Shown: positions 12,401-25,900 of the stretch, one piece after another
Position numbering within the stretch: position 1 is the first letter of the stretch
How the letters are laid out: the number at the start of each line of letters is the position of its first letter
DNA from: Patiria miniata
Taxonomy: Eukaryota; Echinodermata; Asteroidea; Valvatida; Asterinidae
NCBI RefSeq assembly: GCF_015706575.1
Contig: NW_024037056.1
Span: forward strand, 10,987,176-11,051,175
DNA length: 64,000 nucleotides
Reading direction: 5' to 3'
Notes under the pieces: generated by a model
The model's database searches: none
What the model saw: the letters and a program-made list of their open reading frames with translations, nothing else
Told to the model about the DNA's origin: nothing
Made by a program: the position numbers and the translations under genes

Positions 12401-15400
12401 CAGTTTCGTTTTTGTGCAGTAAGTCCCATAGCAAGGGCTGTCAGCGCCAGCCGACATGGCTCTCATGAGTCGCGGTCTAAAGGTACCTTAACATGGATGG
12501 ATTTTGACAAACTATACCTTGGTGGATAGCGGATGAATAGGCCAACAAGCCCACAAATTTGCAAGGCTTCAGACTTGAAACTTTTGGAGTGAGCCCCAGA
12601 CGTAGGTGCATGATGCCCCCAGTTTCGTTTTTGTGCAGTAAGTCCCATAGCAAGGGCTGTCAGCGCCAGCCGACATGGCTCTCATGAGTCGCGGTCTAAA
12701 GGTACCTTAACATGGATGGATTTTGACAAACTATACCTTGGTGGATAGCGGATGAATAGGCCAACAAGCCCACAAATTTGCAAGGCTTCAGACTTGAAAC
12801 TTTTGGAGTGAGCCCCAGACGTAGGTGCATGATGCCCCCAGTTTCGTTTTTGTGCAGTAAGTCCCATAGCAAGGGCTGTCAGCGCCAGCCGACATGGCTC
12901 TCATGAGTCGCGGTCTAAAGGTACCTTAACATGGATGGATTTTGACAAACTATACCTTGGTGGATAGCGGATGAATAGGCCAACAAGCCCACAAATTTGC
13001 AAGGCTTCAGACTTGAAACTTTTGGAGTGAGCCCCAGACGTAGGTGCATGATGCCCCCAGTTTCGTTTTTGTGCAGTAAGTCCCATAGCAAGGGCTGTCA
13101 GCGCCAGCCGACATGGCTCTCATGAGTCGCGGTCTAAAGGTACCTTAACATGGATGGATTTTGACAAACTATACCTTGGTGGATAGCGGATGAATAGGCC
13201 AACAAGCCCACAAATTTGCAAGGCTTCAGACTTGAAACTTTTGGAGTGAGCCCCAGACGTAGGTGCATGATGCCCCCAGTTTCGTTTTTGTGCAGTAAGT
13301 CCCATAGCAAGGGCTGTCAGCGCCAGCCGACATGGCTCTCATGAGTCGCGGTCTAAAGGTACCTTAACATGGATGGATTTTGACAAACTATACCTTGGTG
13401 GATAGCGGATGAATAGGCCAACAAGCCCACAAATTTGCAAGGCTTCAGACTTGAAACTTTTGGAGTGAGCCCCAGACGTAGGTGCATGATGCCCCCAGTT
13501 TCGTTTTTGTGCAGTAAGTCCCATAGCAAGGGCTGTCAGCGCCAGCCGACATGGCTCTCATGAGTCGCGGTCTAAAGGTACCTTAACATGGATGGATTTT
13601 GACAAACTATACCTTGGTGGATAGCGGATGAATAGGCCAACAAGCCCACAAATTTGCAAGGCTTCAGACTTGAAACTTTTGGAGTGAGCCCCAGACGTAG
13701 GTGCATGATGCCCCCAGTTTCGTTTTTGTGCAGTAAGTCCCATAGCAAGGGCTGTCAGCGCCAGCCGACATGGCTCTCATGAGTCGCGGTCTAAAGGTAC
13801 CTTAACATGGATGGATTTTGACAAACTATACCTTGGTGGATAGCGGATGAATAGGCCAACAAGCCCACAAATTTGCAAGGCTTCAGACTTGAAACTTTTG
13901 GAGTGAGCCCCAGACGTAGGTGCATGATGCCCCCAGTTTCGTTTTTGTGCAGTAAGTCCCATAGCAAGGGCTGTCAGCGCCAGCCGACATGGCTCTCATG
14001 AGTCGCGGTCTAAAGGTACCTTAACATGGATGGATTTTGACAAACTATACCTTGGTGGATAGCGGATGAATAGGCCAACAAGCCCACAAATTTGCAAGGC
14101 TTCAGACTTGAAACTTTTGGAGTGAGCCCCAGACGTAGGTGCATGATGCCCCCAGTTTCGTTTTTGTGCAGTAAGTCCCATAGCAAGGGCTGTCAGCGCC
14201 AGCCGACATGGCTCTCATGAGTCGCGGTCTAAAGGTACCTTAACATGGATGGATTTTGACAAACTATACCTTGGTGGATAGCGGATGAATAGGCCAACAA
14301 GCCCACAAATTTGCAAGGCTTCAGACTTGAAACTTTTGGAGTGAGCCCCAGACGTAGGTGCATGATGCCCCCAGTTTCGTTTTTGTGCAGTAAGTCCCAT
14401 AGCAAGGGCTGTCAGCGCCAGCCGACATGGCTCTCATGAGTCGCGGTCTAAAGGTACCTTAACATGGATGGATTTTGACAAACTATACCTTGGTGGATAG
14501 CGGATGAATAGGCCAACAAGCCCACAAATTTGCAAGGCTTCAGACTTGAAACTTTTGGAGTGAGCCCCAGACGTAGGTGCATGATGCCCCCAGTTTCGTT
14601 TTTGTGCAGTAAGTCCCATAGCAAGGGCTGTCAGCGCCAGCCGACATGGCTCTCATGAGTCGCGGTCTAAAGGTACCTTAACATGGATGGATTTTGACAA
14701 ACTATACCTTGGTGGATAGCGGATGAATAGGCCAACAAGCCCACAAATTTGCAAGGCTTCAGACTTGAAACTTTTGGAGTGAGCCCCAGACGTAGGTGCA
14801 TGATGCCCCCAGTTTCGTTTTTGTGCAGTAAGTCCCATAGCAAGGGCTGTCAGCGCCAGCCGACATGGCTCTCATGAGTCGCGGTCTAAAGGTACCTTAA
14901 CATGGATGGATTTTGACAAACTATACCTTGGTGGATAGCGGATGAATAGGCCAACAAGCCCACAAATTTGCAAGGCTTCAGACTTGAAACTTTTGGAGTG
15001 AGCCCCAGACGTAGGTGCATGATGCCCCCAGTTTCGTTTTTGTGCAGTAAGTCCCATAGCAAGGGCTGTCAGCGCCAGCCGACATGGCTCTCATGAGTCG
15101 CGGTCTAAAGGTACCTTAACATGGATGGATTTTGACAAACTATACCTTGGTGGATAGCGGATGAATAGGCCAACAAGCCCACAAATTTGCAAGGCTTCAG
15201 ACTTGAAACTTTTGGAGTGAGCCCCAGACGTAGGTGCATGATGCCCCCAGTTTCGTTTTTGTGCAGTAAGTCCCATAGCAAGGGCTGTCAGCGCCAGCCG
15301 ACATGGCTCTCATGAGTCGCGGTCTAAAGGTACCTTAACATGGATGGATTTTGACAAACTATACCTTGGTGGATAGCGGATGAATAGGCCAACAAGCCCA

Positions 15401-18400
15401 CAAATTTGCAAGGCTTCAGACTTGAAACTTTTGGAGTGAGCCCCAGACGTAGGTGCATGATGCCCCCAGTTTCGTTTTTGTGCAGTAAGTCCCATAGCAA
15501 GGGCTGTCAGCGCCAGCCGACATGGCTCTCATGAGTCGCGGTCTAAAGGTACCTTAACATGGATGGATTTTGACAAACTATACCTTGGTGGATAGCGGAT
15601 GAATAGGCCAACAAGCCCACAAATTTGCAAGGCTTCAGACTTGAAACTTTTGGAGTGAGCCCCAGACGTAGGTGCATGATGCCCCCAGTTTCGTTTTTGT
15701 GCAGTAAGTCCCATAGCAAGGGCTGTCAGCGCCAGCCGACATGGCTCTCATGAGTCGCGGTCTAAAGGTACCTTAACATGGATGGATTTTGACAAACTAT
15801 ACCTTGGTGGATAGCGGATGAATAGGCCAACAAGCCACAAATTTGCAAGGCTTCAGACTTGAAACTTTTGGAGTGAGCCCCAGACGTAGGTGCATGATGC
15901 CCCCAGTTTCGTTTTTGTGCAGTAAGTCCCATAGCAAGGGCTGTCAGCGCCAGCCGACATGGCTCTCATGAGTCGCGGTCTAAAGGTACCTTAACATGGA
16001 TGGATTTTGACAAACTATACCTTGGTGGATAGCGGATGAATAGGCCAACAAGCCCACAAATTTGCAAGGCTTCAGACTTGAAACTTTTGGAGTGAGCCCC
16101 AGACGTAGGTGCATGATGCCCCCAGTTTCGTTTTTGTGCAGTAAGTCCCATAGCAAGGGCTGTCAGCGCCAGCCGACATGGCTCTCATGAGTCGCGGTCT
16201 AAAGGTACCTTAACATGGATGGATTTTGACAAACTATACCTTGGTGGATAGCGGATGAATAGGCCAACAAGCCCACAAATTTGCAAGGCTTCAGACTTGA
16301 AACTTTTGGAGTGAGCCCCAGACGTAGGTGCATGATGCCCCCAGTTTCGTTTTTGTGCAGTAAGTCCCATAGCAAGGGCTGTCAGCGCCAGCCGACATGG
16401 CTCTCATGAGTCGCGGTCTAAAGGTACCTTAACATGGATGGATTTTGACAAACTATACCTTGGTGGATAGCGGATGAATAGGCCAACAAGCCCACAAATT
16501 TGCAAGGCTTCAGACTTGAAACTTTTGGAGTGAGCCCCAGACGTAGGTGCATGATGCCCCCAGTTTCGTTTTTGTGCAGTAAGTCCCATAGCAAGGGCTG
16601 TCAGCGCCAGCCGACATGGCTCTCATGAGTCGCGGTCTAAAGGTACCTTAACATGGATGGATTTTGACAAACTATACCTTGGTGGATAGCGGATGAATAG
16701 GCCAACAAGCCCACAAATTTGCAAGGCTTCAGACTTGAAACTTTTGGAGTGAGCCCCAGACGTAGGTGCATGATGCCCCCAGTTTCGTTTTTGTGCAGTA
16801 AGTCCCATAGCAAGGGCTGTCAGCGCCAGCCGACATGGCTCTCATGAGTCGCGGTCTAAAGGTACCTTAACATGGATGGATTTTGACAAACTATACCTTG
16901 GTGGATAGCGGATGAATAGGCCAACAAGCCCACAAATTTGCAAGGCTTCAGACTTGAAACTTTTGGAGTGAGCCCCAGACGTAGGTGCATGATGCCCCCA
17001 GTTTCGTTTTTGTGCAGTAAGTCCCATAGCAAGGGCTGTCAGCGCCAGCCGACATGGCTCTCATGAGTCGCGGTCTAAAGGTACCTTAACATGGATGGAT
17101 TTTGACAAACTATACCTTGGTGGATAGCGGATGAATAGGCCAACAAGCCCACAAATTTGCAAGGCTTCAGACTTGAAACTTTTGGAGTGAGCCCCAGACG
17201 TAGGTGCATGATGCCCCCAGTTTCGTTTTTGTGCAGTAAGTCCCATAGCAAGGGCTGTCAGCGCCAGCCGACATGGCTCTCATGAGTCGCGGTCTAAAGG
17301 TACCTTAACATGGATGGATTTTGACAAACTATACCTTGGTGGATAGCGGATGAATAGGCCAACAAGCCCACAAATTTGCAAGGCTTCAGACTTGAAACTT
17401 TTGGAGTGAGCCCCAGACGTAGGTGCATGATGCCCCCAGTTTCGTTTTTGTGCAGTAAGTCCCATAGCAAGGGCTGTCAGCGCCAGCCGACATGGCTCTC
17501 ATGAGTCGCGGTCTAAAGGTACCTTAACATGGATGGATTTTGACAAACTATACCTTGGTGGATAGCGGATGAATAGGCCAACAAGCCCACAAATTTGCAA
17601 GGCTTCAGACTTGAAACTTTTGGAGTGAGCCCCAGACGTAGGTGCATGATGCCCCCAGTTTCGTTTTTGTGCAGTAAGTCCCATAGCAAGGGCTGTCAGC
17701 GCCAGCCGACATGGCTCTCATGAGTCGCGGTCTAAAGGTACCTTAACATGGATGGATTTTGACAAACTATACCTTGGTGGATAGCGGATGAATAGGCCAA
17801 CAAGCCCACAAATTTGCAAGGCTTCAGACTTGAAACTTTTGGAGTGAGCCCCAGACGTAGGTGCATGATGCCCCCAGTTTCGTTTTTGTGCAGTAAGTCC
17901 CATAGCAAGGGCTGTCAGCGCCAGCCGACATGGCTCTCATGAGTCGCGGTCTAAAGGTACCTTAACATGGATGGATTTTGACAAACTATACCTTGGTGGA
18001 TAGCGGATGAATAGGCCAACAAGCCCACAAATTTGCAAGGCTTCAGACTTGAAACTTTGGAGTGAGCCCCAGACGTAGGTGCATGATGCCCCAGTTTCGT
18101 TTTTGTGCAGTAAGTCCCATAGCAAGGGCTGTCAGCGCCAGCCGACATGGCTCTCATGAGTCGCGGTCTAAAGGTACCTTAACATGGATGGATTTTGACA
18201 AACTATACCTTGGTGGATAGCGGATGAATAGGCCAACAAGCCCACAAATTTGCAAGGCTTCAGACTTGAAACTTTTGGAGTGAGCCCCAGACGTAGGTGC
18301 ATGATGCCCCCAGTTTCGTTTTTGTGCAGTAAGTCCCATAGCAAGGGCTGTCAGCGCCAGCCGACATGGCTCTCATGAGTCGCGGTCTAAAGGTACCTTA

Positions 18401-21400
18401 ACATGGATGGATTTTGACAAACTATACCTTGGTGGATAGCGGATGAATAGGCCAACAAGCCCACAAATTTGCAAGGCTTCAGACTTGAAACTTTTGGAGT
18501 GAGCCCCAGACGTAGGTGCATGATGCCCCCAGTTTCGTTTTTGTGCAGTAAGTCCCATAGCAAGGGCTGTCAGCGCCAGCCGACATGGCTCTCATGAGTC
18601 GCGGTCTAAAGGTACCTTAACATGGATGGATTTTGACAAACTATACCTTGGTGGATAGCGGATGAATAGGCCAACAAGCCCACAAATTTGCAAGGCTTCA
18701 GACTTGAAACTTTTGGAGTGAGCCCCAGACGTAGGTGCATGATGCCCCCAGTTTCGTTTTTGTGCAGTAAGTCCCATAGCAAGGGCTGTCAGCGCCAGCC
18801 GACATGGCTCTCATGAGTCGCGGTCTAAAGGTACCTTAACATGGATGGATTTTGACAAACTATACCTTGGTGGATAGCGGATGAATAGGCCAACAAGCCC
18901 ACAAATTTGCAAGGCTTCAGACTTGAAACTTTTGGAGTGAGCCCCAGACGTAGGTGCATGATGCCCCCAGTTTCGTTTTTGTGCAGTAAGTCCCATAGCA
19001 AGGGCTGTCAGCGCCAGCCGACATGGCTCTCATGAGTCGCGGTCTAAAGGTACCTTAACATGGATGGATTTTGACAAACTATACCTTGGTGGATAGCGGA
19101 TGAATAGGCCAACAAGCCACAAATTTGCAAGGCTTCAGACTTGAAACTTTTGGAGTGAGCCCCAGACGTAGGTGCATGATGCCCCCAGTTTCGTTTTTGT
19201 GCAGTAAGTCCCATAGCAAGGGCTGTCAGCGCCAGCCGACATGGCTCTCATGAGTCGCGGTCTAAAGGTACCTTAACATGGATGGATTTTGACAAACTAT
19301 ACCTTGGTGGATAGCGGATGAATAGGCCAACAAGCCCACAAATTTGCAAGGCTTCAGACTTGAAACTTTTGGAGTGAGCCCCAGACGTAGGTGCATGATG
19401 CCCCCAGTTTCGTTTTTGTGCAGTAAGTCCCATAGCAAGGGCTGTCAGCGCCAGCCGACATGGCTCTCATGAGTCGCGGTCTAAAGGTACCTTAACATGG
19501 ATGGATTTTGACAAACTATACCTTGGTGGATAGCGGATGAATAGGCCAACAAGCCCACAAATTTGCAAGGCTTCAGACTTGAAACTTTTGGAGTGAGCCC
19601 CAGACGTAGGTGCATGATGCCCCCAGTTTCGTTTTTGTGCAGTAAGTCCCATAGCAAGGGCTGTCAGCGCCAGCCGACATGGCTCTCATGAGTCGCGGTC
19701 TAAAGGTACCTTAACATGGATGGATTTTGACAAACTATACCTTGGTGGATAGCGGATGAATAGGCCAACAAGCCCACAAATTTGCAAGGCTTCAGACTTG
19801 AAACTTTTGGAGTGAGCCCCAGACGTAGGTGCATGATGCCCCCAGTTTCGTTTTTGTGCAGTAAGTCCCATAGCAAGGGCTGTCAGCGCCAGCCGACATG
19901 GCTCTCATGAGTCGCGGTCTAAAGGTACCTTAACATGGATGGATTTTGACAAACTATACCTTGGTGGATAGCGGATGAATAGGCCAACAAGCCCACAAAT
20001 TTGCAAGGCTTCAGACTTGAAACTTTTGGAGTGAGCCCCAGACGTAGGTGCATGATGCCCCCAGTTTCGTTTTTGTGCAGTAAGTCCCATAGCAAGGGCT
20101 GTCAGCGCCAGCCGACATGGCTCTCATGAGTCGCGGTCTAAAGGTACCTTAACATGGATGGATTTTGACAAACTATACCTTGGTGGATAGCGGATGAATA
20201 GGCCAACAAGCCCACAAATTTGCAAGGCTTCAGACTTGAAACTTTTGGAGTGAGCCCCAGACGTAGGTGCATGATGCCCCCAGTTTCGTTTTTGTGCAGT
20301 AAGTCCCATAGCAAGGGCTGTCAGCGCCAGCCGACATGGCTCTCATGAGTCGCGGTCTAAAGGTACCTTAACATGGATGGATTTTGACAAACTATACCTT
20401 GGTGGATAGCGGATGAATAGGCCAACAAGCCCACAAATTTGCAAGGCTTCAGACTTGAAACTTTTGGAGTGAGCCCCAGACGTAGGTGCATGATGCCCCA
20501 GTTTCGTTTTTGTGCAGTAAGTCCCATAGCAAGGGCTGTCAGCGCCAGCCGACATGGCTCTCATGAGTCGCGGTCTAAAGGTACCTTAACATGGATGGAT
20601 TTTGACAAACTATACCTTGGTGGATAGCGGATGAATAGGCCAACAAGCCCACAAATTTGCAAGGCTTCAGACTTGAAACTTTTGGAGTGAGCCCCAGACG
20701 TAGGTGCATGATGCCCCCAGTTTCGTTTTTGTGCAGTAAGTCCCATAGCAAGGGCTGTCAGCGCCAGCCGACATGGCTCTCATGAGTCGCGGTCTAAAGG
20801 TACCTTAACATGGATGGATTTTGACAAACTATACCTTGGTGGATAGCGGATGAATAGGCCAACAAGCCCACAAATTTGCAAGGCTTCAGACTTGAAACTT
20901 TTGGAGTGAGCCCAGACGTAGGTGCATGATGCCCCCAGTTTCGTTTTTGTGCAGTAAGTCCCATAGCAAGGGCTGTCAGCGCCAGCCGACATGGCTCTCA
21001 TGAGTCGCGGTCTAAAGGTACCTTAACATGGATGGATTTTGACAAACTATACCTTGGTGGATAGCGGATGAATAGGCCAACAAGCCCACAAATTTGCAAG
21101 GCTTCAGACTTGAAACTTTTGGAGTGAGCCCCAGACGTAGGTGCATGATGCCCCCAGTTTCGTTTTTGTGCAGTAAGTCCCATAGCAAGGGCTGTCAGCG
21201 CCAGCCGACATGGCTCTCATGAGTCGCGGTCTAAAGGTACCTTAACATGGATGGATTTTGACAAACTATACCTTGGTGGATAGCGGATGAATAGGCCAAC
21301 AAGCCCACAAATTTGCAGGGCTTCAGACTTGAAACTTTTGGAGTGAGCCCCAGACGTAGGTGCATGATGCCCCCAGTTTCGTTTTTGTGCAGTAAGTCCC

Positions 21401-22966
21401 ATAGCAAGGGCTGTCAGCGCCAGCCGACATGGCTCTCATGAGTCGCGGTCTAAAGGTACCTTAACATGGATGGATTTTGACAAACTATACCTTGGTGGAT
21501 AGCGGATGAATAGGCCAACAAGCCCACAAATTTGCAAGGCTTCAGACTTGAAACTTTTGGAGTGAGCCCCAGACGTAGGTGCATGATGCCCCAGTTTCGT
21601 TTTTGTGCAGTAAGTCCCATAGCAAGGGCTGTCAGCGCCAGCCGACATGGCTCTCATGAGTCGCGGTCTAAAGGTACCTTAACATGGATGGATTTTGACA
21701 AACTATACCTTGGTGGATAGCGGATGAATAGGCCAACAAGCCCACAAATTTGCAAGGCTTCAGACTTGAAACTTTTGGAGTGAGCCCCAGACGTAGGTGC
21801 ATGATGCCCCCAGTTTCGTTTTTGTGCAGTAAGTCCCATAGCAAGGGCTGTCAGCGCCAGCCGACATGGCTCTCATGAGTCGCGGTCTAAAGGTACCTTA
21901 ACATGGATGGATTTTGACAAACTATACCTTGGTGGATAGCGGATGAATAGGCCAACAAGCCCACAAATTTGCAAGGCTTCAGACTTGAAACTTTTGGAGT
22001 GAGCCCCAGACGTAGGTGCATGATGCCCCCAGTTTCGTTTTTGTGCAGTAAGTCCCATAGCAAGGGCTGTCAGCGCCAGCCGACATGGCTCTCATGAGTC
22101 GCGGTCTAAAGGTACCTTAACATGGATGGATTTTGACAAACTATACCTTGGTGGATAGCGGATGAATAGGCCAACAAGCCCACAAATTTGCAAGGCTTCA
22201 GACTTGAAACTTTTGGAGTGAGCCCCAGACGTAGGTGCATGATGCCCCCAGTTTCGTTTTTGTGCAGTAAGTCCCATAGCAAGGGCTGTCAGCGCCAGCC
22301 GACATGGCTCTCATGAGTCGCGGTCTAAAGGTACCTTAACATGGATGGATTTTGACAAACTATACCTTGGTGGATAGCGGATGAATAGGCCAACAAGCCC
22401 ACAAATTTGCAAGGCTTCAGACTTGAAACTTTTGGAGTGAGCCCCAGACGTAGGTGCATGATGCCCCCAGTTTCGTTTTTGTGCAGTAAGTCCCATAGCA
22501 AGGGCTGTCAGCGCCAGCCGACATGGCTCTCATGAGTCGCGGTCTAAAGGTACCTTAACATGGATGGATTTTGACAAACTATACCTTGGTGGATAGCGGA
22601 TGAATAGGCCAACAAGCCCACAAATTTGCAAGGCTTCAGACTTGAAACTTTTGGAGTGAGCCCAGACGTAGGTGCATGATGCCCCCAGTTTCGTTTTTGT
22701 GCAGTAAGTCCCATAGCAAGGGCTGTCAGCGCCAGCCGACATGGCTCTCATGAGTCGCGGTCTAAAGGTACCTTAACATGGATGGATTTTGACAAACTAT
22801 ACCTTGGTGGATAGCGGATGAATAGGCCAACAAGCCCACAAATTTGCAAGGCTTCAGACTTGAAACTTTTGGAGTGAGCCCCAGACGTAGGTGCATGATG
22901 CCCCCAGTTTCGTTTTTGTGCAGTAAGTCCCATAGCAAGGGCTGTCAGCGCCAGCCGACATGGCTC
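3481..22966. repeat. Highly homogenised satellite block
   Basis: About 89 consecutive units with almost no variation. From 7207 to 15714 there are 39 consecutive units with exact 219-bp spacing; the only change I noticed there is GCAGGG for GCAAGG near 9059. Scattered differences elsewhere are mostly one-base changes in short homopolymers (near 4713, 5151, 15836, 18056, 20495, 20913, 21589, 22662) and C-to-T changes that turn GGTACC into GGTATC (near 5918 and 6356). Such uniformity fits very recent amplification, but could also reflect over-smoothing or collapse by the assembler. Confidence 0.9.
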
Positions 22967-25900
22967 TCATGAGTCGCGGTCTAAAGGTATCTTAACATGG
23001 ATGGATTTTGACAAACTATACCTTGGTGGATAGCGGATGAATAGGCCAACAAGCCCACAAATTTGCAAGGCTTCAGACTTGAAACTTTTGGAGTGAGCCC
23101 AGACGTAGGTGCATGATGCCCCCAGTTCGTTTTTGTGCAGTAAGTCCCATAGCAAGGGCTGTCAGCGCCAGCCGACATGGCTCTCATGAGTCGCGGTCTA
23201 AAGGTATCTTAACATGGATGGATTTTGACAAACTATACCTTGGTGGATAGCGGATGAATAGGCCAACAAGCCCACAAATTTGCAGGGCTTCAGACTTGAA
23301 ACTTTGGAGTGAGCCCCAGACGTAGGTGCATGATGCCCCCAGTTTCGTTTTTGTGCAGTAAGTCCCATAGCAAGGGCTGTCAGCGCCAGCCGACATGGCT
23401 CTCATGAGTCGCGGTCTAAAGGTACTTAACATGGATGGATTTTGACAAACTATACCTTGGTGGATAGCGGATGAATAGGCCAACAAGCCACAAATTTGCA
23501 AGGCTTCAGACTTGAAACTTTTGGAGTGAGCCCCAGACGTAGGTGCATGATGCCCCCAGTTTCGTTTTTGTGCAGTAAGTCCCATAGCAAGGGCTGTCAG
23601 CGCCAGCCGACATGGCTCTCATGAGTCGCGGTCTAAAGGTACTTAACATGGATGGATTTTGACAAACTATACCTTGGTGGATAGCGGATGAATAGGCCAA
23701 CAAGCCCACAAATTGCAGGGCTTCAGACTTGAAACTTTTGGAGTGAGCCCCAGACGTAGGTGCATGATGCCCCCAGTTTCGTTTTGTGCAGTAAGTCCCA
23801 TAGCAAGGGCTGTCAGCGCCAGCCGACATGGCTCTCATGAGTCGCGGTCTAAAGGTATTAACATGGATGGATTTTGACAAACTATACCTTGGTGGATAGC
23901 GGATGAATAGGCCAACAAGCCACAAATTTGCAAGGCTTCAGACTTGAAACTTTTGGAGTGAGCCCCAGACGTAGGTGCATGATGCCCCCAGTTTCGTTTT
24001 TGTGCAGTAAGTCCCATAGCAAGGGCTGTCAGCGCCAGCCGACATGGCTCTCATGAGTCGCGGTCTAAAGGTACCTTAACATGGATGGATTTTGACAAAC
24101 TATACCTTGGTGGATAGCGGATGAATAGGCCAACAAGCCCACAAATTTGCAGGGCTTCAGACTTGAAACTTTTGGAGTGAGCCCCAGACGTATGTGCATG
24201 ATGCCCCCAGTTTCGTTTTTGTGCAGTAAGTCCATAGCAAGGGCTGTCAGCGCCAGCCGACATGGCTCTCATGAGTCGCGGTCTAAAGGTACCTTAACAT
24301 GGATGGATTTTGACAAACTATACCTTGGTGGATAGCGGATGAATAGGCCAACAAGCCACAAATTTGCAAGGCTTCAGACTTGAAACTTTTGGAGTGAGCC
24401 CCAGACGTAGGTGCATGATGCCCCCAGTTTCGTTTTTTGTGCAGTAAGTCCCATAGCAAGGGCTGTCAGCGCCAGCCGACATGGCTCTCATGAGTCGCGG
24501 TCTAAAGGTATCTTAACATGGATGGATTTGACAAACTATACCTTGGTGGATAGCGGATGAATAGGCCAACAAGCCCACAAATTTGCAAGGCTTCAGACTT
24601 GAAACTTTTGGAGTGAGCCCAGACGTAGGTGCATGATGCCCCAGTTTCGTTTTGTGCAGTAAGTCCCATAGCAAGGGCTGTCAGCGCCAGCCGACATGGC
24701 TCTCATGAGTCGCGGTCTAAAGGTACCTTAACATGGATGGATTTTGACAAACTATACCTTGGTGGATAGCGGATGAATAGGCCAACAAGCCCACAAATTT
24801 GCAAGGCTTCAGACTTGAAACTTTTGGAGTGAGCCCCAGACGTAGGTGCATGATGCCCCCAGTTTCGTTTTGTGCAGTAAGTCCCATAGCAAGGGCTGTC
24901 AGCGCCAGCCGACATGGCTCTCATGAGTCGCGGTCTAAAGGTACCTTAACACAAATTTGCAGGGCTCAGACTTGAAAAATTTTGGAGTGAGCCCAGACGT
25001 AGGTGCATGATGCCCCCAGTTTCGTTTTTGTGGCAGTAAGTCCCATAGCAAGGGCTGTCAGCGCCAGCCGACATGGCTCTCATGAGTCGCGGTCTAAAGG
25101 TACCTTAACATGGATGGATTTTGACAAACTATACCTTGGTGGATAGCGGATGAATAGGCCAACAAGCCCACAAATTTGCAAGGCTTCAGACTTGAAACTT
25201 TTGGAGTGAGCCCAGACGTAGGTGCATGATGCCCCCAGTTTCGTTTTTGTGCAGTAAGTCCCATAGCAAGGGCTGTCAGCGCCAGCCGACATGGCTCTCA
25301 TGAGTCGCGGTCTAAAGGTATCTTAACATGGATGGATTTTGACAAACTATACCTTGGTGGATAGCGGATGAATAGGCCAACAAGCCCACAAATTTGCAGG
25401 GCTTCAGACTTGAAACTTTTGGAGTGAGCCCCAGACGTAGGTGCATGATGCCCCCAGTTTCGTTTTGTGCAGTAAGTCCCATAGCAAGGGCTGTCAGCGC
25501 CAGCCGACATGGCTCTCATGAGTCGCGGTCTAAAGGTACCTTAACATGGATGGATTTTGACAAACTATACCTTGGTGGATAGCGGATGAATAGGCCAACA
25601 AGCCCACAAATTTGCAAGGCTTCAGACTTGAAACTTTTGGAGTGAGCCCAGACGTAGGTGCATGATGCCCCCAGTTTCGTTTTTGTGCAGTAAGTCCCAT
25701 AGCAAGGGCTGTCAGCGCCAGCCGACATGGCTCTCATGAGTCGCGGTCTAAAGGTACCTTAACATGGATGGATTTTGACAAACTATACCTTGGTGGATAG
25801 CGGATGAATAGGCCAACAAGCCCACAAATTTGCAAGGCTTCAGACTTGAAACTTTTGGAGTGAGCCCCAGACGTAGGTGCATGATGCCCCCAGTTTCGTT

